Positions 45,946 to 54,864 of a DNA stretch of 64,000 bases are shown piece by piece; the stretch's first letter is position 1, and each line of letters begins with the position of its first letter. Source of the stretch: Magnetospira sp. QH-2 (GTDB taxonomy: Bacteria; Pseudomonadota; Alphaproteobacteria; Rhodospirillales; Magnetospiraceae); assembly GCF_000968135.1 (NCBI RefSeq), contig NZ_FO538765.1:3858501-3922500 (forward strand). The letters run 5' to 3'. A program made the position numbers and the translations under genes. The notes under the pieces are model-generated. The model was not told the DNA's origin. It saw nothing but the letters and a program-made list of their open reading frames with translations, and searched no databases.

Positions 45946-46107
45946 GGGGGATGAAGCACGCGTTGCTCCGTTTGTTTGATGGTTTTCCCGCATCCTGAAT
46001 GATTTTATCCGTCTGGGGACAAGTGGACGGACCGAAAAACCGTTTAAGGGAATGAAAAAGAGGTTTTGGCCCAAAAGGTCGAACTGTCCACAGGCAGACG
46101 AGGGAAT

Positions 46108-46116
46108 AGTGGATAA
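46108..46116 (-). promoter_or_regulatory. DnaA box (8/9) over the ppsR start codon
   Basis: AGTGGATAA reads as TTATCCACT on the minus strand and includes the GTG start of ppsR. DnaA bound here could also repress ppsR. Confidence 0.55.
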
Positions 46117-46945
46117 CGAAGACGATTTTAAAAAGCTTCATCTTCACCTGGTTTCCGACGCCAGCGGTGAAACGGTTCTCGGGATTGCCCGTGTTTGTCT
46201 GCTGCAATTCGATGGATTCGAAACCGTCGAACATCTTTCTCCTCTCGTACGCCATCTAGACGATGTGGACAAAGTCCTCGATCGCATCGCCCGTTATCCC
46301 GGTCTGTGCATCTTCACTCTGGTCAATACGGAGATCCGCGAGGCCCTGGAAACGGGCTGCGACGAGTTGGGTGTGCCCAGCGTCCCGGTATTGGACCCGA
46401 TTCTTGGCGCCATTGCCAATTTCATGGATGTGCCCATGCGCGGCCGCCCGGGGCGTCACCATGGCATGAATTCGGAATACTTCAGCCGCATCGACGCCTT
46501 GCATTTTGTCATGGCACACGATGATGGCCAATCTACCCGCGGATTGCATGATGCCGATGTGGTTTTGTTGGGTGTCTCCCGCACCTCCAAGACCCCCACT
46601 TGCATCTATCTGGCTAATCGAGGGGTCAAAGCCGCCAATTTTCCCATTGTTCCCGGCTGTGCCCTGCCCGAGGAATTGGATGGGCTCAAAGGACCGTTGG
46701 TGGTCTGTTTGACCAAGGATCCGAAATTGCTCTCACAGATCCGCCGCAACCGCCTGCGGCTGTTGGGTCAGGAGGAACAGACAGATTATACGGATACCGA
46801 ACGGGTGGAAGAGGAAGTGATGATGGCCAAAAGGCTATCCGCGCGCAACGGCTGGCCGATCATTGATGTGACCCGCCGTTCCATCGAGGAAACAGCGGCA
46901 CAGATCATCCGTCTGATCGCCGATCGGGACGAAAGCCGGGCATGA
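46109..46945 (+). CDS. ppsR: PEP synthase / PPDK regulatory kinase-phosphorylase (DUF299)
   Basis: A 278-residue PpsR-family bifunctional enzyme, with KLHLHLVSDASGETVLGIAR at the start and the nucleotide-binding DVVLLGVSRTSKTPTCIYLANRGVKAANFPIVPG. It phosphorylates (with ADP) and dephosphorylates PEP synthase or pyruvate phosphate dikinase. The GTG at 46109 has GAGGG 5 bases upstream. First gene of ppsR-maf-aroE-coaE-dnaQ. Confidence 0.94.
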   Translation: MDNEDDFKKLHLHLVSDASGETVLGIARVCLLQFDGFETVEHLSPLVRHLDDVDKVLDRIARYPGLCIFTLVNTEIREALETGCDELGVPSVPVLDPILGAIANFMDVPMRGRPGRHHGMNSEYFSRIDALHFVMAHDDGQSTRGLHDADVVLLGVSRTSKTPTCIYLANRGVKAANFPIVPGCALPEELDGLKGPLVVCLTKDPKLLSQIRRNRLRLLGQEEQTDYTDTERVEEEVMMAKRLSARNGWPIIDVTRRSIEETAAQIIRLIADRDESRA

Positions 46946-47550
46946 TCCGCGGGGATCACCGGCTGATATTGGCTTCGGCCAGTCGCTCACGGGCTGATAT
47001 TCTGCGTCAGGCTCATATTCCCCATACCATCAAGCCAGCCCATTTGGATGAATCGGGGATCAAGGCCCACTGCCGGGATCAGGGTCGATCGGCGCTGGAA
47101 ACCGCTGTGGCCCTGGCCGAAGCCAAGGCGCGCGCCATTGCCGTCGATGATCCGGACGCCTGGGTCATTGGTGCGGACCAGATGCTGGAATGCGGCGATC
47201 ATTGGTTGGATAAACCGGACTCCCCCGCCGAGGCCCGGGACCATCTGCGGCTCTTGCGCGGTCGATCCCATGCCCTGCAAACGGCGGTCTGCGTGATGCG
47301 TGGAGATCGGGTGATCTGGCATATGGGTGCAACGGTGACCCTGACCATGCGGGATTTCTCCGATAATTTTCTCGACGGCTATCTGGATTTAGTGGGCGAT
47401 GACGTGACCACGACGGTAGGCTGTTATCGGCTGGAAGGTCTCGGGTCGCAGCTGTTTTCCGCCATTGACGGCGATTATTTCACCATTCTCGGGCTGCCTC
47501 TGTTGCCATTGCAATCGGCGTTGCGGGATCTGGAGGTTCTGGAGGCATGA
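46942..47550 (+). CDS. maf: Maf-family nucleoside triphosphate pyrophosphatase
   Basis: A 202-residue Maf protein with LILASASRSRADILRQAHI at the start, VIGADQMLE and the C-terminal LEGLGSQLFSAIDGDYFTILGLPLLPL. Such enzymes hydrolyse dTTP/UTP or modified nucleotides and limit septation or mutation. It overlaps ppsR and aroE by four bases each (ATGA). Confidence 0.93.
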   Translation: MIRGDHRLILASASRSRADILRQAHIPHTIKPAHLDESGIKAHCRDQGRSALETAVALAEAKARAIAVDDPDAWVIGADQMLECGDHWLDKPDSPAEARDHLRLLRGRSHALQTAVCVMRGDRVIWHMGATVTLTMRDFSDNFLDGYLDLVGDDVTTTVGCYRLEGLGSQLFSAIDGDYFTILGLPLLPLQSALRDLEVLEA

Positions 47551-48389
47551 TCAGTGGCAAGGCAAAACTGGCCGGGGTAATGGGATGGCCCGTGGGTCAT
47601 TCGCTGTCCCCTTTGTTGCATGGCTTTTGGCTGCGTGAACTGGGTATCGATGGCACCTATGTGCCTCTGGCGGTGACACCCGAAGACTGTGCCGCGGTTC
47701 TCAAGACCCTGCCCCGCATGGGGTTTCAAGGCTGCAATGTCACCGTGCCACACAAGGAAACCGCCTTGGCCACCGTTGATGAGGTGGATCATCAGGCCCA
47801 ACGCATCGGCGCGGTCAACACGGTGGTGGTGGCCGAGGACGGGCGTCTGTTGGGCCGCAATACGGATGCCTATGGCTTCATGGCGAATCTTCAGGCGGGT
47901 CTGGCGGATTGGTCGGCGGCACAGGGTCCGGCGGTGGTGCTCGGCGCGGGCGGTGCGGCACGGGCGGTCATCGTCGGCCTGCTGGATGCCGGCTGTCCGG
48001 AAATCCGTTTGACCAACCGTACCCGGAATCGGGCGGAGGCTGTCGCGGGGGATATCCCCGGACCTATCACCGTCACCGATTGGGACCGGCGGAGCGACTC
48101 CCTCGAAGGGGCCGCGCTGCTGGTCAATACCACCACTCTGGGCATGGCCGGGCAGCCGCCCTTGGAAATGCCGCTGGATGGATTATCCAGCCGTGCCGTG
48201 GTCACCGATATCGTCTATGCCCCGCTGCAAACCGTGCTCTTGCGGCAGGCAGCGGAACGGGGCCATCGCACGGTGGACGGCCTGGGCATGCTGTTGCATC
48301 AGGCAGTGCCGGGTTTCGAGGCCTGGTTCGGTCCGCGCCCCGAGGTCAGCGATGCCCTGCGCCGCCATATGCTGGATTCGCTGGGATGA
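47547..48389 (+). CDS. aroE: shikimate dehydrogenase
   Basis: A 280-residue AroE with the substrate-site GWPVGHSLSPLLHGFW, catalytic Lys in NVTVPHKE and Asp in NTDAYGF, and NADP loop VLGAGGAARAVIVGLLDAG. It reduces 3-dehydroshikimate to shikimate. It overlaps maf and coaE by four bases. Confidence 0.96.
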   Translation: MISGKAKLAGVMGWPVGHSLSPLLHGFWLRELGIDGTYVPLAVTPEDCAAVLKTLPRMGFQGCNVTVPHKETALATVDEVDHQAQRIGAVNTVVVAEDGRLLGRNTDAYGFMANLQAGLADWSAAQGPAVVLGAGGAARAVIVGLLDAGCPEIRLTNRTRNRAEAVAGDIPGPITVTDWDRRSDSLEGAALLVNTTTLGMAGQPPLEMPLDGLSSRAVVTDIVYAPLQTVLLRQAAERGHRTVDGLGMLLHQAVPGFEAWFGPRPEVSDALRRHMLDSLG

Positions 48390-49009
48390 GGGTGCTCGGG
48401 CTTACCGGGTCTATCGGCATGGGCAAAAGCACCGCGGCGGCGGATTTCCGCCGTTTGGGCATCGCCGTACATGACGCCGACGCGGTGGTGCATGGGCTGC
48501 TCGGCCCCGGTGGCGAGGCCCTAACGGCCATTGATTCCTTGTTTCCCGGCGTGGTCGGGACGGCGGGGGTGGATCGCCAGGCCTTGGGAGCCCGGGTATT
48601 CCATGATCCAACGGGGTTGAAGAAACTGGAAGCCATCCTGCATCCGCTGGTGCGGCGGGCGGAACAGGGGTTTCTGCGCCGTCAAATGGCCCGACAGGCT
48701 CCATTTGTGGTGTTGGATATCCCCCTGCTGTTCGAGACCCATGGGGAAAGCCGCTGCGACGCGGTGGCGGTGGTGACGGCACCACCCTTTGTCCAGTCCC
48801 GGCGGGTTCTGGCGCGGTCGGGCATGACCCGAGAAAAATTCCACGCCATTCTAGCCCGCCAGGTTCCCGATGGGGAAAAACGCCATCGGGCCGACTTTGT
48901 GATTCAAACCGGTTTGGGACGGCGTTTCAGCCTGCTGGCCATCAAACGCATCGTCGCGGGGATGAAATCCGGATACACTCGGCGCCGGAAAAGGAGTTCC
49001 CATGCGTGA
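48386..49009 (+). CDS. coaE: dephospho-CoA kinase
   Basis: A 207-residue kinase with P-loop VLGLTGSIGMGKSTAAADFRRLG, DADAVVHGLL, and VLDIPLLFETHGESRCDAV. It performs the last step of CoA synthesis. ATG 48386 overlaps the aroE stop; the long open frame upstream of it is an aroE shadow. Its 3' end overlaps dnaQ by 8 bases. Confidence 0.96.
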   Translation: MRVLGLTGSIGMGKSTAAADFRRLGIAVHDADAVVHGLLGPGGEALTAIDSLFPGVVGTAGVDRQALGARVFHDPTGLKKLEAILHPLVRRAEQGFLRRQMARQAPFVVLDIPLLFETHGESRCDAVAVVTAPPFVQSRRVLARSGMTREKFHAILARQVPDGEKRHRADFVIQTGLGRRFSLLAIKRIVAGMKSGYTRRRKRSSHA

Positions 49010-49688
49010 AATTGTCCTGGATACGGAAACCACCGGCCTTAGCCCCAAGGGGGACCCGCCCAATGCCCATCGTATTGTCGAAATTGGCTGTGTGGAGTTG
49101 GTCAACCATGTGACCACCGGCAAAACCTATCACCAATATATCAATCCGGAACGGGACATGCCGGTGGAGGCCTTCAATGTCCATGGGCTGTCCGAGGAAT
49201 ACCTGGCCGATTTCCCGGTATTTGCCGATGTGGCGCAGGCTTTCCTGGATTTCATTGGCGATGATCGGTTGATCATCCACAACGCTGGCTTCGACATGGG
49301 ATTCATCAACGCCGAACTGGTGCGTGCCGGACGGTCCGCTCTGCCCATGGAGCGGGCGGTGGATACGGTGGTCATGGCGCGCAAGAAGTTTCCCGGCGCT
49401 CAGGCCAACCTGGATGCCCTCTGCCGCCGTTTCGATATCGACAATTCCAACCGCACCTATCACGGCGCGCTGTTGGATTCAGAATTGCTGGCGGAAGTCT
49501 ATTTGGAGCTGATTGGCGGTCGCCAACCGGGCCTTTTGATGGATTCCAAAGGCGAGGAAGCCGCGGAAATAACGGTGGATTCACCGCGCCATTCCCGTCA
49601 GGCCCGCTGCTTTGAGCCGAGCGCCGAGGAACGGGCCGCCCATGCGGAATTCCTCGGCAAACTCAAAGATCCGATCTGGCTGAGTTAG
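49002..49688 (+). CDS. dnaQ: DNA polymerase III subunit epsilon (proofreading exonuclease)
   Basis: A 228-residue DEDDh exonuclease: ExoI VLDTETTGLSP, ExoII HNAGFDMGFINAELVRAG, ExoIII HGALLDSELLAEVYLELIGG. It proofreads newly made DNA within Pol III. Its last four bases overlap the converging secB gene. Origin-proximal placement is conserved in alphaproteobacteria. Confidence 0.96.
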   Translation: MREIVLDTETTGLSPKGDPPNAHRIVEIGCVELVNHVTTGKTYHQYINPERDMPVEAFNVHGLSEEYLADFPVFADVAQAFLDFIGDDRLIIHNAGFDMGFINAELVRAGRSALPMERAVDTVVMARKKFPGAQANLDALCRRFDIDNSNRTYHGALLDSELLAEVYLELIGGRQPGLLMDSKGEEAAEITVDSPRHSRQARCFEPSAEERAAHAEFLGKLKDPIWLS

Positions 49689-50197
49689 GCCTCGCCTTCG
49701 GTGACCATATCGGCGGCGGCATCGCCCCCCTCGGCCTTTGCGGCGGCTTCTTGTTTGTTGCGCTGATACATGGCAACGAAATCGATCATCGACAGCATCA
49801 GCGGCGGGAATCCACCGTCGCGGGTGACATCAGCCAGGATGGACCGGGCAAAGGGGAACAGCATGCGTGGGCATTCCACCAGCAACACCGGCTCGCGATG
49901 CTCATCGGGAACATTGAGGCTGAACAGACCCGCGTAAACCAGCTCGGCGATGAAAGCGACGGAATCCTCGGCTTTGCACTGGGCGCGCACATGCAGTTCC
50001 ACCTCGAACAGGTTGTCCTGTAGGGGGCGGGCGTTGACGTCGACGCCGATATTCACATCCGGCTGACCCTTTTGCAGGGCGCCAAAGACCGCCGGTGCGT
50101 TGGGGGCCTCAAAGGACAAATCCTTGATGTATTGTCCGTTGATGACCAGCGGCGGGTTCTGTTGCTCGGGTGCGTCGCCGGTTGGGGTCTCGGCCAT
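49685..50197 (-). CDS. secB: protein-export chaperone SecB
   Basis: A 170-residue SecB. It keeps LVINGQYIKDLSFEAPNAPAVF at the start of the core, LLVECPRMLFPFARSILADVTRDGGFPPLMLSMIDFVAMY near the end, and an acidic/Ala tail. The tetramer delivers unfolded preproteins to SecA. It is transcribed alone, ahead of it the fxsA gene in the same direction. Confidence 0.97.
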   Translation of the reverse strand: MAETPTGDAPEQQNPPLVINGQYIKDLSFEAPNAPAVFGALQKGQPDVNIGVDVNARPLQDNLFEVELHVRAQCKAEDSVAFIAELVYAGLFSLNVPDEHREPVLLVECPRMLFPFARSILADVTRDGGFPPLMLSMIDFVAMYQRNKQEAAAKAEGGDAAADMVTEGEA

Positions 50198-50264
50198 GGA
50201 TATCCTCCGTCCCTTAAAGGTGAATTGGTTACTGCAAGGTGGCTATCACGGATTGCTCCGGCGC

Positions 50265-50777
50265 TCAACCGGCGTCTCGACGGGGACGCTCATCTTCCAA
50301 GATATCGGTCATATCCTCGAATTCGCCATCGATAACCTTGTCTCCGGGGGGTGCGGATTTCGAACCGGGGTGAGGATTGCCGGTGGCTTCGAACCCGCCA
50401 CCGCGTACCCAGAATCCCTGCTGCGTATCCACCCGGGTGCGGAACAAGGTTTTCAGCCAGCCGCGCAAAGGCGGTAACAGCAACAAAAAGCCGATGGTAT
50501 CGGTGAAAAAGCCGGGCGTCAGCAAAAGGGCGCCGGCCAGAATGAGCAAGACCCCGTCCAGGGCTTCATCCACCGGCATGTCACCGCGATCCAAGGTTTG
50601 CCGAGCCCGTTCAAAGGTGCTTTGGCCTTGCATGCGCATGATCGATATGCCGACCATGGCCGTCATTAAAACCAGACCCAGCGTGGCCCACAGGCCGATG
50701 CCGTCGCCCACTTCGATGAACAAAGCGATCTCGGCGACCGGGATCAACAAAAAGGCAAAAACGAGCAGAAGTCCCAT
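50265..50777 (-). CDS. fxsA: FxsA family membrane protein
   Basis: A 170-residue FxsA-type protein with hydrophobic segments near 1-20, 25-45 and 75-100, and the family motifs PVAEIALFIEVGDGIGLWATL and LLILAGALLLTPGFFTDTIGF. The cytoplasmic tail is polar. In E. coli, FxsA overproduction relieves phage T7 exclusion; the normal role is unknown. Confidence 0.92.
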   Translation of the reverse strand: MGLLLVFAFLLIPVAEIALFIEVGDGIGLWATLGLVLMTAMVGISIMRMQGQSTFERARQTLDRGDMPVDEALDGVLLILAGALLLTPGFFTDTIGFLLLLPPLRGWLKTLFRTRVDTQQGFWVRGGGFEATGNPHPGSKSAPPGDKVIDGEFEDMTDILEDERPRRDAG

Positions 50778-50936
50778 GTTGGCTTGCTCTTTGTGAGAAT
50801 AGGGCTTATCTAACCATCAACATTCTCGGCTCCCGCCGGAAAACAAAACACATGTACAGGATCGGGACGCCCCGGTCCAGGACAACGGCGGGACGACAAT
50901 GGGATAGAACGTCGGAACAACAATTGTTGATGAGCG

Positions 50937-51647
50937 ATGGGCGGCGGTTTCCAGTTTTTTGATATTATTCTATTTGCGTTGGTGGCGGGCTTTCTGGTCT
51001 TTCGCCTGCGGAGCGTCTTGGGGCGCCGGGATGGCCACGAAGGGAACTACAAGGATCCCTATCAGCCCGATCCAAAGGCGGACTCCGAAACGGATGACCC
51101 CGGACGCGACAATGACAATGTCATTCCGTTGCCAGACCGGTCGCCGCGCGAAGACCGGCTTGATGATGAAGAGATCATTGATCCGGACAATCCTTTGGAA
51201 GCCGGTCTGGTGCAGATCCGCATCGCCGATCCGACTTTCGATCCACAAGGGTTCGTTGGCGGTGCCCAGGGGGCCTTTGAGATGATTGTCGGGGCCTTTG
51301 CCGCCGGGGATCGCAAGACCCTGGCGACCCTACTCAGCCCGGAAGTACTGTCCAACTTCGAAACCGTTATCGATCAGCGGGAATCGGCCAAGGAAACGGT
51401 CGAGCATGAGCTGGTCGGCTTGCGCAAGCCAGAGATCCTGGAAGCGGAAATGCAGGACGACTGGGCCCGGGTAACGGTCAAATTTGTCAGCGAACAGGTT
51501 AACGTGGTGCGCGACGAAGACGGCAAGGTCGTCGAGGGGGATCCCAACTATGTGGACAAAGTTACCGACTTCTGGACCTTTGCCCGCGATGTGCGGTCGC
51601 CCGATCCCAACTGGGCCCTCGTCGCCACCCGCAGCCTCGATTCGTAA
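50937..51647 (+). CDS. Tim44/TimA domain-containing protein
   Basis: A 236-residue protein with one N-terminal membrane helix (FFDIILFALVAGFLVFRLRSVLG), an acidic linker, and a Tim44-like domain from about 95 on (FVGGAQGAFEMIVGAFAAGDRKTLATLLSPEVLSNFETVI). Caulobacter TimA is its homologue; in mitochondria Tim44 anchors the import motor. The bacterial role is uncertain. It is followed by mltA after one base. Confidence 0.93.
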   Translation: MGGGFQFFDIILFALVAGFLVFRLRSVLGRRDGHEGNYKDPYQPDPKADSETDDPGRDNDNVIPLPDRSPREDRLDDEEIIDPDNPLEAGLVQIRIADPTFDPQGFVGGAQGAFEMIVGAFAAGDRKTLATLLSPEVLSNFETVIDQRESAKETVEHELVGLRKPEILEAEMQDDWARVTVKFVSEQVNVVRDEDGKVVEGDPNYVDKVTDFWTFARDVRSPDPNWALVATRSLDS

Positions 51648-51648
51648 A

Positions 51649-52854
51649 TTGAGTTTTGTTCGGCATCTTGTTGCCGGAATCGTACTAACTCTGAGTGCCG
51701 CCTGCGCGCCTTTGGCCCCGGAATCCCCCTCATCGGTGCCCGAATCCGCTACCGGGGACGAAGGTCTGCTATTGCAGCCCGCTTCTTTCACCGAAATACC
51801 CGGTTGGACCGGTGGGCGTCAGGCCGGGGTCTTGGGCGCTTTTCTGAGATCCTGCGCGAAGCTTGATAACCGATTGGGCGACAATCTGTTTGTCAAAAAC
51901 GATCCTCGCTTCGGACGTTATGTGGATTGGCGGCTGATTTGTGCCGAGGCGGCGCGCCAACCGGCTGCCCATGACGGATTGGCCCGGGCTTTCCTGGTGC
52001 GAAACTTTCGACCGTTCCAAGTGGTCGCCGAGGGCGGATTGAAGCAAGAGGGGCTGTTCACCGGGTACTATGAAGCTGAAATCCGTGCCGCTCGGGTCTC
52101 CTCGGCCCGCTATTGGGTACCAGTGCTGGGCAAGCCGCGCGATCTGGTGACCATGAACCTGGGCCAGTTCCGCGAGAATTGGAAAGGTCGCACCTTGGCC
52201 GGCCGGGTCAAGGGTGATCGCCTGATCCCCCATGCCAGCCGACACGAAATTGCGCGCGGGGCTTTGAAAGATCAGCATCTGGCCTTTCTCTGGGCCGATG
52301 ATCCGGTGGATCTGTTTTTCCTCCATGTACAAGGTTCCGGGCGGGCTTTGCTGCCCGACGGTTCGGTTTTGCGGGTTGGCTATGCGGGAACCAATGGCCA
52401 TCCCTATAAATCCATCGGTAAAATCCTCATCGAGCGCGGCGAGGTGTCGCGAGAGGCCATGTCCATGCAGGCCATCCGCCAATGGATCACCAACCACCCG
52501 GATCAGGGACTGGCGCTGCTCAATGAGAACCCGTCCTATGTTTTCCTCAAGGCTTATAAGGGTGACGGACCCTTGGGAGCCCAGGGCGTGCCGCTGACTC
52601 CGGGCCGTAGCCTGGCGGTGGACAGCAAGTTCATCCCCTATGGCGTGCCCCTGTGGCTGGACACCACCGACCCGGTGGATCCGGAACAGCCTCTGCGGCG
52701 AATGGTGGTGGCTCAGGATACCGGCGGCGCCATTCGCGGCCCCCTGCGCGGCGATCTTTTCTGGGGACATGGGCAGGTGGCCGAGCACAAGGCGGGGCTG
52801 ATGAAGCAAACGGGCGGCATCTGGTTATTGCTGCCCCGCCCGCCCGGGTCTTGA
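51649..52854 (+). CDS. mltA: membrane-bound lytic murein transglycosylase A
   Basis: A 401-residue lipoprotein (signal with SAAC lipobox, Cys19) with the MltA domain (GLFTGYYEAEIRAARV, FFLHVQGSGRALLPDGSVLRVGYAGTNGHPY) and a C-terminal 3D domain whose Asp residues lie in AVDSKFIPYGVPLWLDTTD and VVAQDTGGAIRGPLRGDLFWGHG. It cleaves glycan strands to 1,6-anhydro ends. TTG 51649 is the first possible start after the tim44 stop. Confidence 0.93.
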   Translation: MSFVRHLVAGIVLTLSAACAPLAPESPSSVPESATGDEGLLLQPASFTEIPGWTGGRQAGVLGAFLRSCAKLDNRLGDNLFVKNDPRFGRYVDWRLICAEAARQPAAHDGLARAFLVRNFRPFQVVAEGGLKQEGLFTGYYEAEIRAARVSSARYWVPVLGKPRDLVTMNLGQFRENWKGRTLAGRVKGDRLIPHASRHEIARGALKDQHLAFLWADDPVDLFFLHVQGSGRALLPDGSVLRVGYAGTNGHPYKSIGKILIERGEVSREAMSMQAIRQWITNHPDQGLALLNENPSYVFLKAYKGDGPLGAQGVPLTPGRSLAVDSKFIPYGVPLWLDTTDPVDPEQPLRRMVVAQDTGGAIRGPLRGDLFWGHGQVAEHKAGLMKQTGGIWLLLPRPPGS

Positions 52855-52886
52855 ATTTGGTCCGTGAAGACCGCATTCTGCCGACC

Positions 52887-53453
52887 ATGAGCCAACGTCC
52901 CTCCCAGAACCGCCGCTTCCGTCGCTTGAGCAGCGATGATCAGGATGTATGGCATTTCGTCACCCGCGATGTGGCACCCTTGCGGGACAAACCTTCGAAT
53001 GAGTTTGAAGACCGGTCCGTTTCAAGGCCGCTCCCTTTGCCCAAGGCCCCTCGACATTGGACGCCGCCGTCTGAAATCTCCAAACCGGCCAACCATTTAC
53101 CGGAACTGAGCCATGGCAGTGCGCCCGGCCTGGACCGGCGTACCTCGGCCAAGCTGCGCCGTGGCAAGGTGGTGGTGGAGGGTCGCTTGGACCTGCATGG
53201 CATGACAAGGGATCAGGCGCGTGGTGCCCTGCATGGCTTTTTGCACCGGGGACAGACCCAAGGCAAGAAATGCGTCCTGGTGGTCACCGGGCGGGGCCTG
53301 CAACGGGACGGACAGATCGGCGTGCTGCGCCGGGCGGTGCCCGAGTGGCTCAATGAAATGCGCGCCTTGGTCCATGCCTTTCACTATGCCGCGCCCCAAG
53401 ACGGCGGCGAAGGGGCGCTTTATGTGCTGTTGCGCCGCAAGAGGTCCGGATGA
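52887..53453 (+). CDS. Smr-domain protein
   Basis: A 188-residue protein. A disordered, basic N-terminal half is followed by an Smr domain (about 105-188) with LDLHGMTRDQARGALHGFL and KKCVLVVTGRGLQRDGQIGVLRRAVPEWL. Smr domains bind or nick branched DNA or RNA; DLHG and TGRG are the active-site motifs. ATG 52887 lacks a good Shine-Dalgarno. It overlaps the next gene by four bases. Confidence 0.9.
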   Translation: MSQRPSQNRRFRRLSSDDQDVWHFVTRDVAPLRDKPSNEFEDRSVSRPLPLPKAPRHWTPPSEISKPANHLPELSHGSAPGLDRRTSAKLRRGKVVVEGRLDLHGMTRDQARGALHGFLHRGQTQGKKCVLVVTGRGLQRDGQIGVLRRAVPEWLNEMRALVHAFHYAAPQDGGEGALYVLLRRKRSG

Positions 53454-53839
53454 CCCCGTTTGGCCGCAAAGTTCGCGAGTTGCGTCGTGCCAATCAGGTG
53501 ACCCAAAGGCGCATGGCGGCGGATTTACAGGTCACCCCGGCCTATCTGTCGGCATTGGAGCATGGCCGGCGCGGTCGTCCCGCGCCGGGGATGGTGATGC
53601 AGATCTGCGCCTATTTCGATCTGATTTGGGACGATGCCGAGGAGTTAAAACGTCTGGCGGCCTTGTCCCATCCCCGGGTGGTGGTGGATACGGCGGGGCT
53701 CAGCCCCCAGGCCACGCGGCTGGCCAACCTGATGGCCCTGCATATGGCCGACTTGCCCGATCATGTCATTGATTGGATCATCGACGAGGTCGAAGCCAAC
53801 CTGGCCTCCAAGGACGGTGAACCGGGCGTGCCATTCTAA
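53450..53839 (+). CDS. XRE-family helix-turn-helix regulator
   Basis: A 129-residue regulator: HTH (about 5-65, VRELRRANQVTQRRMAADLQVTPAYLSALEHGRRGRP), then a helical domain ending DHVIDWIIDEVEANLASKD. The mltA-smr-XRE arrangement recurs in alphaproteobacteria. Target unknown. It is coupled to the smr gene by ATGA. Confidence 0.88.
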   Translation: MTPFGRKVRELRRANQVTQRRMAADLQVTPAYLSALEHGRRGRPAPGMVMQICAYFDLIWDDAEELKRLAALSHPRVVVDTAGLSPQATRLANLMALHMADLPDHVIDWIIDEVEANLASKDGEPGVPF

Positions 53840-53934
53840 AATCCCGCTTTGCTGCCCCCTGGTATCACCGTCGGGGTTCATGCATATTAGGCTTCGACTC
53901 CAGTTTCGTAGCGCAACCCTAAGATCCCCTATTC

Positions 53935-54864
53935 ATGTTAAAGCCGTCCCTCTCTGATCGACCCATTCTGATCACCGGTGCCTCGGGCATGCTGGGCCGC
54001 GCGTTCGGGGAAGTCTTGAAGAAGTCCGGGCCGGTCATGGCCCTATCCCACCAGGAATTGGATGTCACCGACCGACAGGCGGTGATGGATCGTGCCTCGG
54101 ATCGGCCGGCCTGGATCATCCATTGCGCCGCCGATGTGAATGCCGAGCGCTGCGAGATTCAACCGCAAGAAACCCGACGCATCCAAGTGGGCGGAGCGGA
54201 GAACATCGCCGCCCTGGCCGTGGCCACCGGCGCGCGGGTGCTCTATCCGCAATCGTTTCTGATCTTCGATGGCGCCCATCTGCCCATCGATGAATCCACC
54301 CCACCCAATCCGTTGTCTGTCTATGGCCGTTGCAAGTGGGAAGCCGAAACCTTGTTGCGCGATCGCCTGGGAGATCATGCTTTGTGCGTGCGCATGGCCG
54401 GGTTTTTCGGCGGGGAGGAAAAGGACAAAAACTTTGTCGGCAAGTTCCTGCCCCATGTGCGTGGTCTTTTGGCACGGGGCGAGACCAGCTATGCGGTGGG
54501 GGATCGAGTCTGGCAGCCCACCTGGACCGTCGATCTGGCCCGCAATAGCCTGTTATTGATGGCCGAAGCAAAATCCGGCCTCTACACCATGGGCTGCGAA
54601 GGCGAGGCCAGCTTCTTTGATCTGGCCACCGCTTGTATGGAGGAGTTGGGGCTTTCTCGGGCCTTCACCGTCACCCGCGCCAGCGAACAGCAGGTGGCGG
54701 GCAATGAAAAAGCCAAACGTCCGCCCCGCGCGGTGCTTCAAAACACCCGGCTACGCGCCGACGGACTGGACCGCATGCGGCCCTGGCGTACAGCGCTCAA
54801 GGAATATCTCGCCCGCCCCTATTTTAAAGACATGTTTAAGGAATACGCTGATGAAGCTGCTTGA
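53935..54864 (+). CDS. RmlD-like dTDP-4-dehydrorhamnose reductase family protein
   Basis: A 309-residue SDR with the Rossmann loop ITGASGMLGRAFGEV and catalytic Y-x-x-x-K in VYGRCKWEAE, and the RmlD-like IHCAADVNAERCEIQ and SFLIFDGAHLPIDE. It probably reduces a 4-keto sugar nucleotide. No rmlA, rmlB or rmlC is in the window, so the exact substrate is open. First of five overlapping genes for sugar modification. Confidence 0.85.
   Translation: MLKPSLSDRPILITGASGMLGRAFGEVLKKSGPVMALSHQELDVTDRQAVMDRASDRPAWIIHCAADVNAERCEIQPQETRRIQVGGAENIAALAVATGARVLYPQSFLIFDGAHLPIDESTPPNPLSVYGRCKWEAETLLRDRLGDHALCVRMAGFFGGEEKDKNFVGKFLPHVRGLLARGETSYAVGDRVWQPTWTVDLARNSLLLMAEAKSGLYTMGCEGEASFFDLATACMEELGLSRAFTVTRASEQQVAGNEKAKRPPRAVLQNTRLRADGLDRMRPWRTALKEYLARPYFKDMFKEYADEAA

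Larger units (their letters stand above)
45705..46108. other. chromosomal replication origin oriC
   Basis: A 404-base non-coding stretch between hemE and ppsR, the place of oriC in Caulobacter and Rickettsia. It contains two perfect DnaA boxes (45823-45831 plus, 45937-45945 minus), weaker ones (45799-45807, 46005-46013, 46084-46092; 7/9 each) and an 8/9 box at 46108-46116. The AT-rich run 45741-45766, with palindrome ATCTTAAGAT, could be the unwinding element. Flanking operons diverge from it. Confidence 0.88.
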
